Source of the DNA: an uncultured Candidatus Melainabacteria bacterium
Lineage (GTDB): Bacteria > Cyanobacteriota > Vampirovibrionia > Gastranaerophilales > Gastranaerophilaceae
Assembly: GCA_947570135.1 (NCBI GenBank)
Contig: CANOTP010000002.1
Coordinates: 124,001 to 188,000 of the forward strand
Direction of reading: 5' to 3'
Length of the DNA: 64,000 bases
Below, one piece after another: positions 1 through 8,129 of the stretch. Within the stretch, counting starts at the first letter, position 1. Every line of letters begins with the position of its first letter. Under the pieces are notes generated by a model. That model was given only the letters and a program-made list of their open reading frames with translations. It was not told the DNA's origin and did no database searches. Made by a program: the position numbers and the translations under genes.

Positions 1-2
1 GG

Positions 3-452
3 TATTTTAATGCACCTGAAGTCAGGGGTAATTTAACCGTTAAAGGATTACTGGTTGATGAAGCGAAATATAAAGCAATAGAAGAGTGTGATATTTGTAT
101 TTGTCCGTCGGTAGATGATCCTAACCCTCAGGTTGTTATGGAAGCAATGATGATGAAAAAACCGTGTATTGTTACAAATATGGTTGGTCAATCTAATTAT
201 ATTACAAATTACAAAGACGGAATAGTTGTGAAGGCTTATGATACAAACGAATTGGCAAAGGTTATGGAATTTTTTGTAAAAAACAGAGATTTAATTAAGC
301 CAATGTCAGAAGGTTCTTATGAGCTTTATTTAAAATATTTCAGGTTCGAAAACTATATTGAAAACGTTAATAGCATAATTTTAAAGGAGTTAAAAAATGA
401 CAATATTGATTACGGGCGGAGCGGGGTTCATCGGCTCAACTCTTGCAGATAA
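3..452 (+). CDS. Glycosyltransferase, GT4/GT1-type C-terminal part (5' partial)
   Basis: An open frame enters from the left edge, so only about the last 149 codons are here. It reads as the C-terminal nucleotide-sugar-binding half of a GT-B glycosyltransferase: PSVDDPNPQVVMEAMMMKKP matches the usual donor-site loop (E-x7-E-like) followed by a helix. It presumably adds a sugar to a surface polysaccharide in the cytoplasm, since the next six genes make nucleotide sugars or transfer glycans. Its 3' end runs 56 bases into the next gene in another frame, so the last 19 residues are encoded in dual-use DNA. Acceptor and sugar cannot be told. The frame assignment is secure; the family is confident, the substrate unknown. 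Confidence 0.8.
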   Translation, partial: YFNAPEVRGNLTVKGLLVDEAKYKAIEECDICICPSVDDPNPQVVMEAMMMKKPCIVTNMVGQSNYITNYKDGIVVKAYDTNELAKVMEFFVKNRDLIKPMSEGSYELYLKYFRFENYIENVNSIILKELKNDNIDYGRSGVHRLNSCR

Positions 453-1380
453 ACTATTATCTATGGGTAAAAAAGTAGCAGTTGTAGATAATTTTAACGA
501 TTATTATGACTCTGAAATAAAAGAAAATAATGTTAAATCAAATCTTAATAACCTGCAATATAAGTTATACCGCGGAGATATTTGCAATAGAGAATTAATG
601 AGACAAATATTTTCGGAAAATAAAATATCAACAGTTGTTCATATTGCAGCAAGAGCAGGTGTAAGACCTTCATTAGAAGATCCGTTGGAATATGTGCGAT
701 CTAATATTGAAGGCAGCGTAAATATTTTAGAAAATATGAAAAACTTTGGTGTAAAAAAACTTGTATTTGCGTCTTCAAGTTCGGTTTACGGTAATTGCAG
801 CGCAGAAAAATTTAGTGAAAATTTAAAAGTAACCGAACCGATTTCACCTTATGCAGCTACAAAATCCGCTTGTGAACAATTTATATATACATATTCAAAA
901 CTATATGGCATAAATGCCGTATGCTTGAGATTTTTCACAGTTTACGGTCCAAAGCAGCGTCCTGACCTTGCTATTCGAAAATTTATCGAACTTATAAATA
1001 ACGATGAAGCAATACCTGTTTATGGGGACGGAACAACAATGCGTGATTATACGTATATTGATGATATAGTTGACGGAATTATTAAATCAATAAATTACAA
1101 CAAAACGCAGTATGAAATTATCAATCTTGGTGGAGGGAACCCTGTTACATTAAACGAAATGATTGAAACTATTGAACAAGTGTTGAATAAAAAAGCTAAA
1201 ATTAACAGATTACCGATGCAGGCAGGAGATGTTAATAAAACGGTCAGTGATATCTCAAAAGCAAAAAATTTACTTGGTTACAACCCGAAAATAAGCTTTA
1301 TGGAAGGGGTTCAAAAATTTGTCGATTGGAAAACTTGTGAGGATATGAAAATTGAAAATCAAATTTATAACAATGTTTAA
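397..1380 (+). CDS. NAD-dependent epimerase, UDP-glucuronate 4-epimerase-like
   Basis: Extended short-chain dehydrogenase/reductase of 327 residues. The NAD-binding motif GGAGFIG is at residues 7-13, a serine-rich SSSSVYG segment near 126, and the catalytic Y152-x3-K156 in YAATK. HIAARAGVRPSLEDP and the RFFTVYGPKQRPD segment are typical of UDP-glucuronate 4-epimerases (UDP-GlcA to UDP-GalA) more than of GalE, and a separate GalE lies downstream. The ATG at 397 has AAGGAG nine bases upstream, which decides this start despite the 56-base overlap with the preceding gene. With Ugd downstream it would give a UDP-Glc to UDP-GlcA to UDP-GalA route. The exact sugar specificity is inferred from context. 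Confidence 0.85.
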   Translation: MTILITGGAGFIGSTLADKLLSMGKKVAVVDNFNDYYDSEIKENNVKSNLNNLQYKLYRGDICNRELMRQIFSENKISTVVHIAARAGVRPSLEDPLEYVRSNIEGSVNILENMKNFGVKKLVFASSSSVYGNCSAEKFSENLKVTEPISPYAATKSACEQFIYTYSKLYGINAVCLRFFTVYGPKQRPDLAIRKFIELINNDEAIPVYGDGTTMRDYTYIDDIVDGIIKSINYNKTQYEIINLGGGNPVTLNEMIETIEQVLNKKAKINRLPMQAGDVNKTVSDISKAKNLLGYNPKISFMEGVQKFVDWKTCEDMKIENQIYNNV

Positions 1381-2572
1381 TAAAAATGTCGGTTCCGCAA
1401 GGATAAGAGTTTTTAATCTGGTTCCGATGTTAGAGAATTATTTTGAAAGTGTTGAGGTTATCCCTAATGAAGATGCGGTTATAGCTGATGATACCGATAT
1501 CGTTATTTTTCAAAAAACAGTTGATTATGAGCTTTTGTATGAATGCAGGAAAAAAGGGATTTATACCTGTTTTGATATTGATGATTTATTTCCTCAGTAT
1601 AAGAAAATGATTAAATACGTGGATTTAGTTATCGTTAGTACCGAGCATTTAAGAAAAAAATTATTAAAATATAACAAAAATATTATAGTAATTCCGAATA
1701 CTTTAGATGTTGAAGATATAAATATTAGAATCAAATCTCAAAAAGAAAATCCTGACAAAGAAGTGTCATTTGGCTGGTATGGTTGGGCAAGAAACAGCAA
1801 AGTACTCCAAAAAATCGGTATCAGGCAAGATGTTCGTGTCATAAGTGAATACGGTGATATTTTTTATGATTCCGAGACAATCGATGAGGATTTATTAAGG
1901 TTTGATTATATCGTAATTCCTCAAAATAAGACCGAGCATAATCTGTGTAAAACTCATTGCAGATTTCTTAAAGCCGTTTATTTAGGAATCCCGTGTATAG
2001 TATCTGATATGCCCGAATACGTAAAACTTGCGCAAGAGATTAATTATCCGAAGGAATATATAATAACGGATTTGGATGAATTTAAACCCTTGCTTGAAAA
2101 AATTAAAAACCATGAAATAACCTTACCTGAATTTGATTTTGAACAAGCAAGAAAGGTTATTATTCAAAATTACGGTCCTCAAAGTATTGCCGAGATTTTT
2201 TATAAGAAAATAACCGAGAATTATATATTGCGGAACTCTTTTGATGAAAAAATCAGGACAATCAGGCTGTTTAATTCTTATAAAAAACCTATTGAATATG
2301 TTTTTTCAATAAAAAATAAAACAGACGGTTCAAAATGCAGAAAAGTTATTACGTTTTTAGGTTTGAAATTAAAGTTCAGAAATAAAAAGAAAGAACAAGA
2401 ATTAAGAATACTAAAAATTGATCAAAAACTTAATAAAATAATGCTTACAAACAACGTATTACAAAGTTTAATTTTGTATTCGATAAATCAATCGACATTA
2501 CAATATAATCAAACGGTTTCAGAATCAGGTAAAAATTTTAATAAACAAAGAGAGGTTATATTATGCGAATAA
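1352..2572 (+). CDS. Glycosyltransferase-like protein, surface glycan cluster
   Basis: Soluble protein of 406 residues. The middle (about 130-260) looks like the C-terminal Rossmann half of a GT-B glycosyltransferase: VSFGWYGWARNS, then DYIVIPQNKTEHNL and KAVYLGIPCIVSDMPEYV, the donor-site region. The N-terminal MFNKNVGSARIRVFNLVPML resembles other capsule-type glycosyltransferases. The last ~110 residues are a basic, coiled-coil-prone tail. The start is taken as TTG at 1352 (GAGG nine bases upstream), overlapping the epimerase by 29 bases; an in-frame ATG at 1373 is the alternative and would remove only seven residues. It overlaps ugd by 10 bases, so it is translationally linked in the operon. 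Sugar and linkage unknown. Confidence 0.7.
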   Translation: MKIKFITMFNKNVGSARIRVFNLVPMLENYFESVEVIPNEDAVIADDTDIVIFQKTVDYELLYECRKKGIYTCFDIDDLFPQYKKMIKYVDLVIVSTEHLRKKLLKYNKNIIVIPNTLDVEDINIRIKSQKENPDKEVSFGWYGWARNSKVLQKIGIRQDVRVISEYGDIFYDSETIDEDLLRFDYIVIPQNKTEHNLCKTHCRFLKAVYLGIPCIVSDMPEYVKLAQEINYPKEYIITDLDEFKPLLEKIKNHEITLPEFDFEQARKVIIQNYGPQSIAEIFYKKITENYILRNSFDEKIRTIRLFNSYKKPIEYVFSIKNKTDGSKCRKVITFLGLKLKFRNKKKEQELRILKIDQKLNKIMLTNNVLQSLILYSINQSTLQYNQTVSESGKNFNKQREVILCE

Positions 2573-3885
2573 CAGTAGTAGGAACGGGATATGTAGGTTT
2601 GGTAGCAGGAACTTGTCTTGCTGATATGGGAAACGAAGTTATCTGTATTGATAATAATTTGCAAAAAATTGAAACTCTTAAAAAGGGTTTTGTGCCTATT
2701 TATGAACCCGGTTTGGAAGAACTTATTAGGGCAAATGTGAGCGAGGGCAGACTGTATTTTTCAACGGATTTAAAATCTGCTGTTGAAAAATCGGAAGTCT
2801 GTTTTATAGCTGTTGGTACCCCGCAGGGTGAAGACGGTTCTTGTGATTTGCAGTATGTTTTAAATGTAGCGCGTGATATTGCAAAGTATATGAACGGTTA
2901 TAAGGTAATAGTCGATAAATCAACCGTTCCTGTCGGAACTGCCGAAAAAGTTACAGAACTGATTAAATCAAATACGGTTCACCCGTTTGATGTTGTATCA
3001 AACCCCGAATTTTTGAAACAAGGGAATGCTGTTGATGATTTTTTGTCGCCTGACAGGGTTATTATCGGTTCAAATTCAGACAGGGCAACAAAGATTATGC
3101 AGGACATTTATTCACCGTTTTTCAGAACGGGTAATCGTGTAATTGTCATGGATGTAAAATCTGCCGAGATGACAAAATATGCAGCTAATTCGTTTTTGGC
3201 AACAAAAATTTCGTTTATGAACGAGGTTGCAAATCTTTGTGAGAAAGTCGGTGCTGATGCAGAAATGGTTAGGGTTGGAATTTCGACTGATTCAAGAATA
3301 GGTAACAAATTTTTGTTTCCGGGGCTTGGTTATGGCGGAAGCTGTTTCCCGAAAGACGTTAAGGCATTAATAAAAACAGGTGCCGAAAATAATTGCGAAA
3401 TGAGTATAATTTCAGCTGCAGACAGAGCAAATAAAAATCAAAGAGATTTATTTATTCAAAAAATTATAAACAGGTTCGGCACGGATTTGTCAGGCATGAC
3501 AACAGGTGTTTGGGGTTTGGCGTTTAAACCTAAGACTGATGATATGCGCGAAGCTCCTGCAATTACCGTTATAAATAAATTACTTGATATGGGAGCAAAG
3601 GTTAAAGCGTATGACCCGAAAGCGGTTGAAGCGGCAAGGTTTTATTTTGGTAACAGGATAACTTATACAAAATCTTCTTATGAAGCATTGGAAGGTGCTG
3701 ATTGCATGCTTTTATTAACCGAGTGGAATGAATTCAGAAGACCTGATTTTGAAAGAATTAAAAAACTTTTAAAAAATCCCGTTATATTTGACGGTAGAAA
3801 CCAATATGACTCGGAGCGTTTGACCGAGCGCGGATTTGAATATTATCAAATCGGATGTATGAATAAAAATTTGATTCATAAATAA
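2563..3885 (+). CDS. ugd: UDP-glucose 6-dehydrogenase
   Basis: Oxidises UDP-glucose to UDP-glucuronate with two NAD+ in the cytoplasm. The 440-residue length is usual for the family. The dinucleotide motif GTGYVGLVAG is at residues 7-16, the central STVPVGTA segment follows, and the catalytic cysteine is C261 in GGSCFPKD. The C-terminal UDP-binding domain has GLAFKPKTDDMREAPA. It follows a glycosyltransferase with a 10-base overlap. Together with the upstream epimerase-like gene it can supply UDP-GlcA and probably UDP-GalA for the polysaccharide. Identification is firm. Confidence 0.96.
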   Translation: MRITVVGTGYVGLVAGTCLADMGNEVICIDNNLQKIETLKKGFVPIYEPGLEELIRANVSEGRLYFSTDLKSAVEKSEVCFIAVGTPQGEDGSCDLQYVLNVARDIAKYMNGYKVIVDKSTVPVGTAEKVTELIKSNTVHPFDVVSNPEFLKQGNAVDDFLSPDRVIIGSNSDRATKIMQDIYSPFFRTGNRVIVMDVKSAEMTKYAANSFLATKISFMNEVANLCEKVGADAEMVRVGISTDSRIGNKFLFPGLGYGGSCFPKDVKALIKTGAENNCEMSIISAADRANKNQRDLFIQKIINRFGTDLSGMTTGVWGLAFKPKTDDMREAPAITVINKLLDMGAKVKAYDPKAVEAARFYFGNRITYTKSSYEALEGADCMLLLTEWNEFRRPDFERIKKLLKNPVIFDGRNQYDSERLTERGFEYYQIGCMNKNLIHK

Positions 3886-3951
3886 TTTAACCTGAGTTGT
3901 CTTTGTGTTAAATTAATAATTAAGGTTTGGTAAGATAAAAGAGGATGTTTT

Positions 3952-5766
3952 ATGTTGGATTTTCCTGTCGATATAGTTTATTTATGGTGTGATTCATCCG
4001 ATAATGTTTGGCGGGAAAAGAAGAATAAAGAACTTGCAAAATACGGAAAACCTTTGGATAAGGATTCTATCGGTGAATGTCGATTTATTGAAAACGATGA
4101 GTTGAAATATTCTTTAAGGTCATTGGAAAAATACGCGCCTTGGATTCGCAGGGTTTATATTATAACGGATAATCAAATACCGAAATGGCTTAATATAAAC
4201 AATCCAAAGGTTCATGTTGTTGATCATACGCAAATTTTGTCGCCTGAAGCTTTACCGACATTTAATTCATCTGCAATAGAAACCTCCGTTCATAAGATTC
4301 CGGGGTTATCCGAGCATTTTTTATTTGCTAATGATGATATGTTTTTCGGAAATTATGTTGATAAAGAGTTTTTCTTTGACGAAAACGGAGCACCCGTATT
4401 CAGGTTCGGTAAACGCCGTATTCTAAATAAAACTTATCGCGGATTATACGGTTATATGCTTAATAAAGCTTATAATATGGTTTTAAACAAATTCGGAAAA
4501 TCCTATGCACGTTATCCTCATCATAATATTGATGCGTATAGAATCTCAGATATTGAAAAATGTTATAACGAGTTTCGAGAAAGTTTTGAACAAACAAAAT
4601 TGCAAAAGTTCAGGGAAAAAGAATGTGTTCAGCGTTCGATTTTCGGTTATTATTCTGTTGCAAACTCAATTTCAAGTTATAAAATCACTGATGATTTTTT
4701 GGCTAGGGTTAAGGCTTTTTATAATAAAACACATTTAGATTCGATGTCTGCGATTTTGAAAAGCTCAAAATTAAAATATATTGAAAAACAAAATCCGTAT
4801 TTATTTTGTCTGAATGATTCGTTAAAAACAACGGATAAAGACAGGTTGGATATGAAAAAATTTTTAGAACGGAAGTTTCCAAATCATTCTTCTTTTGAAA
4901 AAGTGTTTAATAAAAAAGCAGAAATTTCTGTTTGTTACCATAAAAAATCAGATTTAATCGAAAACGAGATATTAAAACCTGTACAGGTTGGAGCTGAATT
5001 AAGTAATATTGATTTAGGGATAGCAAAAGATAATACGGGTGTAAATATTTCTAAGAAAAATAAAAATTACTGTGAATTGACTGCACTTTATCACATGTGG
5101 AAAAATTCCGATGCTGATATTGTCGGGTTGATGCATTACAGAAGAATTATGGATTTCGGGTGCGGGAAGAAAAGGTGGTTTAACAAGTTTACACCCGATA
5201 TAGCAAAAGAAATGTATTTGGATAAATCGTCTTTAGAATCTCTTTTTGAAGGTTATGATATTATTTTGCCGATGAAAAGAGTTATTCAGCAAAGTGACAC
5301 GGTTTATAACTATTATAAAAAAAGACATATAATTTCTGATTTAGACAAGGTTTTAGAAATTATTAATGATAAAACTCCCGAGATTTATGATACGGCAATT
5401 GATGTTTTGAAAAATAATCGTGAAATGTATTTATATAATATGTTTGTCACGTCGAAAGATTTTTTGAATGAATACGCTTCTTGGCTGTTTGATATTTTAG
5501 AAACGCTGGAATCAGAAATCCAATCTGATGTAGAGCAAAGAGATTCTTTTCAACAGCGTGTTTACGGGTTTTTATCCGAAAGATTATTAACTGTTTATGT
5601 TGAATATAAAAAACAAAAAGGATTTAAGATAAAAGAGGTCCCTGTTGTCTATTGTGAAACAAACAGGAAACGTTATAATATATTTCAGTTAAGAACAAAA
5701 GTTTATACTGTTCTGACAAAGTTTGGTATACGCAGACCACATTGGAGGGAGCAATATGGAGTTTAA
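3952..5766 (+). CDS. Stealth-family phosphotransferase fused to a DUF4422 domain
   Basis: 604 residues with two recognisable parts. Residues ~4-150 carry Stealth conserved regions 1 and 2 (DIVYLWCDSSDNVW; then DELKYSLRSLEKYAPWIRRV and FLFANDDMFFG); the family transfers hexose-1-phosphate to capsule-type glycans. Residues ~150-290 correspond to the later Stealth regions (HHNIDAYRI). From ~324 a second domain begins as ISVCYHKKSD and runs through NKNYCELTALYHMWKN and DIVGLMHYRR, characteristic of DUF4422, a presumed glycosyltransferase of capsule clusters. One polypeptide therefore probably makes a phosphodiester-linked sugar and extends it. It has SD-like AGAGG before ATG. The next gene starts inside its 3' end. 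Domain calls are by motif recognition; the reaction is inferred. Confidence 0.85.
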   Translation: MLDFPVDIVYLWCDSSDNVWREKKNKELAKYGKPLDKDSIGECRFIENDELKYSLRSLEKYAPWIRRVYIITDNQIPKWLNINNPKVHVVDHTQILSPEALPTFNSSAIETSVHKIPGLSEHFLFANDDMFFGNYVDKEFFFDENGAPVFRFGKRRILNKTYRGLYGYMLNKAYNMVLNKFGKSYARYPHHNIDAYRISDIEKCYNEFRESFEQTKLQKFREKECVQRSIFGYYSVANSISSYKITDDFLARVKAFYNKTHLDSMSAILKSSKLKYIEKQNPYLFCLNDSLKTTDKDRLDMKKFLERKFPNHSSFEKVFNKKAEISVCYHKKSDLIENEILKPVQVGAELSNIDLGIAKDNTGVNISKKNKNYCELTALYHMWKNSDADIVGLMHYRRIMDFGCGKKRWFNKFTPDIAKEMYLDKSSLESLFEGYDIILPMKRVIQQSDTVYNYYKKRHIISDLDKVLEIINDKTPEIYDTAIDVLKNNREMYLYNMFVTSKDFLNEYASWLFDILETLESEIQSDVEQRDSFQQRVYGFLSERLLTVYVEYKKQKGFKIKEVPVVYCETNRKRYNIFQLRTKVYTVLTKFGIRRPHWREQYGV

Positions 5767-6871
5767 TAATATTAATTTAGTAGTCGGTGCGGGATTTTCG
5801 GGTGCTGTAATTGCCAATTTACTTGCAAATTCAGGTGAAGAAGTTCTTGTTATCGATAAAAAAGACCATATTGCAGGGAATTGTTATGATTATGTTGATG
5901 AAAACGGTATAATGATCCACAAATACGGGTCGCATATTTTTCATACAAATTCCGATGATGTTTGGCAATTTATGAAACAATTTACCGATTTTAATACTTA
6001 TATGCACAAAGTTATCGGTGTAATTGACGGGATTGAAACGCACATTCCGTTTAACTTTAACACTTTATATGATGTTTTCCCGTATACATTTGCTCAAAGG
6101 TTAGAGAAAAAGTTATTGGATGTTTTTGAGATAAATACGAAGGTTCCTATCTTGGAGTTTCAAAAACAGGACGATGATGATCTAAAGTTTCTGGCAAATT
6201 ATGTTTATGAAAAGATTTTCTTGCACTATACGACAAAACAGTGGGGCGTCAAGCCCGAGGATGTTGATGGCGCGGTAACTGCAAGGGTTCCCGTGTATTT
6301 AAGTAAAGATAATCGTTATTTTCAGGACCAATACCAAGGAATTCCTTTGGACGGTTATACAAAAGTTGTAGAAAGGATGCTTGAGCATAAGAATATTAAG
6401 GTTAAACTCAAAACGGCATATCGTGACGTAAAAGACAAAACTTTTAAACGTATTTTTTATACGGGTTCAATTGATGAGTTTTTTGAGTACAAGTTTGGTC
6501 AACTGCCTTATCGCAGTGTAAAATTTAAACTTGAAACACATAATAAAGAGTATTACCAATCAAATGCTGTGGTAAATTATCCGTGTAACTATGATTTTAC
6601 AAGGATTCATGAGTACAAATATTATTTGGATGATAAATCGGATAAAACTGTTATCGCAAAAGAGTATTCAGAAAGCTTTGAGTTAGGCAAAAACGAAAGA
6701 TACTACCCGATTCCGCATGAAGATAACACAAATCTTTACCAACGCTACAGGCATGAGGCGTTAAATTTGGAAAACGTTTATTTCTTGGGCAGATTGGGTG
6801 ATTATAAATATTACGATATGGATAAAGCGATATTAAGAGCTTTAGAATTATTTAAGGAGATAAAAAGATGA
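5756..6871 (+). CDS. glf: UDP-galactopyranose mutase
   Basis: FAD enzyme converting UDP-galactopyranose to UDP-galactofuranose. The ATG at 5756 is chosen because GGAGGGA lies seven bases upstream; the frame is open further upstream to 5723 but that would bury the FAD motif. With this start the protein is 371 residues, the family length, with VVGAGFSGAVIA at ~9-20. Other family hallmarks are HKYGSHIFHT, THIPFNFNT, HYTTKQWG, RVPVYLSKDNRYF and the C-terminal LGRLGDYKYYDMD. It overlaps the Stealth gene by 11 bases and galE by four (ATGA), so the three are translationally coupled. Galactofuranose is thus probably part of this surface glycan. Confidence 0.96.
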   Translation: MEFNNINLVVGAGFSGAVIANLLANSGEEVLVIDKKDHIAGNCYDYVDENGIMIHKYGSHIFHTNSDDVWQFMKQFTDFNTYMHKVIGVIDGIETHIPFNFNTLYDVFPYTFAQRLEKKLLDVFEINTKVPILEFQKQDDDDLKFLANYVYEKIFLHYTTKQWGVKPEDVDGAVTARVPVYLSKDNRYFQDQYQGIPLDGYTKVVERMLEHKNIKVKLKTAYRDVKDKTFKRIFYTGSIDEFFEYKFGQLPYRSVKFKLETHNKEYYQSNAVVNYPCNYDFTRIHEYKYYLDDKSDKTVIAKEYSESFELGKNERYYPIPHEDNTNLYQRYRHEALNLENVYFLGRLGDYKYYDMDKAILRALELFKEIKR

Positions 6872-7866
6872 TACTTGTAACAGGCGGTGCGGGATATATC
6901 GGAAGTCATAATGTTCTTGCTTTAATTGAAAAAGGTTATGATGTTGTAATTTTTGATAATTTGGAATTAGGGCATATTGAAACCGTTGGAACTTTGAAAA
7001 ATATTGATTCAAAAGGCAAGGTTGTTGATTTTATTCAGGGTGACTTACAAAATTTTGACGATATAAATTCAGTTTTCAAAAAGTATAAAATTGATGCGGT
7101 AATCCATTTTGCAGCGTATTCTCAAGTCGGGGAATCCGTTAAAGACCCTCAGAAATATTATTTTAATAATGTATACGGGACTTTGAATTTATTACGTGCG
7201 ATGCTTGAAAACGATGTAAAACGTATTGTATTTTCATCTACTGCTGCAACATACGGGGAGCCTGTTTATGTTCCCATAGATGAAAAACATCCGCAAAACC
7301 CTATAAATACTTACGGCAGAACAAAATTGATGATAGAAAACATTTTAGATGATTACGACAGGGCTTACGGATTAAAATCTGTAAGGTTGAGGTATTTTAA
7401 TGTCGCAGGAGCCGATAGTAAAACAAGAGTCGGTGAGTGGCATGAACCCGAAACCCATTTGATTCCGAATATTTTAAAATCAACATTCGGTGGTAGTAAA
7501 AAGTTCCAAATGTTTGGTACTGATTACGATACAAAAGACGGCACATGTGTGAGAGATTATATTAATGTTGAAGATTTGGCAAAGGCGCATATTTTTGCAC
7601 TTGATTACCTTGAAAAAGGCGGAGAAACAAATTACTTTAATCTTGGAACAACCGAAGGTAACAGTGTTAAAGAAGTGTTTAAGGCTTGTGAAGATGTAAC
7701 GGGAAAAGAAATTCCTGTTGATATAATGCCAAGGCGTGAGGGTGATCCTGCAACTTTGATTGCCGATAACACCAAGGCAAAAAATGAGTTAGGCTGGACA
7801 CCAGAGAAAACATTGAGCGACAGCGTTAAAACCGCTTACGCTTGGGAATCTATAAGAAGTATATAA
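6868..7866 (+). CDS. galE: UDP-glucose 4-epimerase
   Basis: Short-chain dehydrogenase/reductase epimerase of 332 residues interconverting UDP-glucose and UDP-galactose. The NAD motif GGAGYIG is at residues 6-12, SSTAATYG precedes the catalytic pair Y149/K153 (YGRTK), and RYFNVAGAD, HLIPNIL and GTDYDTKDGTCVRDYIHV-like sequence (here CVRDYINVEDLA) are GalE signatures. Start ATG overlaps the stop of glf (ATGA) and has AAGGAG upstream. It supplies UDP-Gal for Glf in the same operon. It is the last gene of the glycan operon; no strong terminator is visible directly after it. Confidence 0.96.
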   Translation: MILVTGGAGYIGSHNVLALIEKGYDVVIFDNLELGHIETVGTLKNIDSKGKVVDFIQGDLQNFDDINSVFKKYKIDAVIHFAAYSQVGESVKDPQKYYFNNVYGTLNLLRAMLENDVKRIVFSSTAATYGEPVYVPIDEKHPQNPINTYGRTKLMIENILDDYDRAYGLKSVRLRYFNVAGADSKTRVGEWHEPETHLIPNILKSTFGGSKKFQMFGTDYDTKDGTCVRDYINVEDLAKAHIFALDYLEKGGETNYFNLGTTEGNSVKEVFKACEDVTGKEIPVDIMPRREGDPATLIADNTKAKNELGWTPEKTLSDSVKTAYAWESIRSI

Positions 7867-7903
7867 TGTATTAAAATCTTTTAAGCAAATAATTGTTGTA
7901 CAA

Positions 7904-7932
7904 TTGACAATTATTATCTGTTATATTAACAT
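7904..7932 (+). promoter_or_regulatory. Promoter for the Met-rich peptide gene
   Basis: A perfect -35 TTGACA (7904-7909), 17-base spacer and -10 TAACAT (7927-7932). It lies after galE and reads into the short peptide gene at 7958, which has its own terminator, so the peptide is probably its own transcription unit. The overlapping TATATT at 7922 is too close to the -35 to be its partner. Confidence 0.6.
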
Positions 7933-7957
7933 GAGCTTGGAAAAAGGAATAAAATAA

Positions 7958-8047
7958 ATGTTCAAACCACAAACAATGATAATGCAAATGATGATGATGC
8001 AAGGCAGCAAGTCGGGCGGTCATTGTTGTGTGATGCGAATGTGCTAA
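7958..8047 (+). CDS. Met/Cys-rich 29-residue peptide (unrecognised)
   Basis: Small open frame ATG to TAA of 29 codons, preceded by AAAAAGGAAT about seven bases upstream as ribosome site, with its own promoter and a strong terminator 20 bases after the stop. Nine of 29 residues are Met, in the pattern MIMQMMMMQ, followed by a GSKSGGHCCVMRMC end with three Cys and one His. I do not recognise the family. Met-, Cys- and His-rich composition suggests soft-metal (copper/silver) binding, or a precursor peptide, but neither is shown. Isolated, self-contained expression signals are the main argument that it is real. Confidence 0.6.
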   Translation: MFKPQTMIMQMMMMQGSKSGGHCCVMRMC

Positions 8048-8067
8048 TCAATAAACAACAAATTTCA

Positions 8068-8094
8068 AAGACCGCCAAGCAGGCGGTCTTTTTT
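8068..8094 (+). terminator. Intrinsic terminator
   Basis: AAGACCGCC (8068-8076), five-base loop, GGCGGTCTT (8082-8090), then T-rich tail. Perfect 9-bp stem, ends the peptide transcript. Confidence 0.85.
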
Positions 8095-8129
8095 AGTGTA
8101 ACAGATTAGTACAAAAAGGAAAAGAAAAA

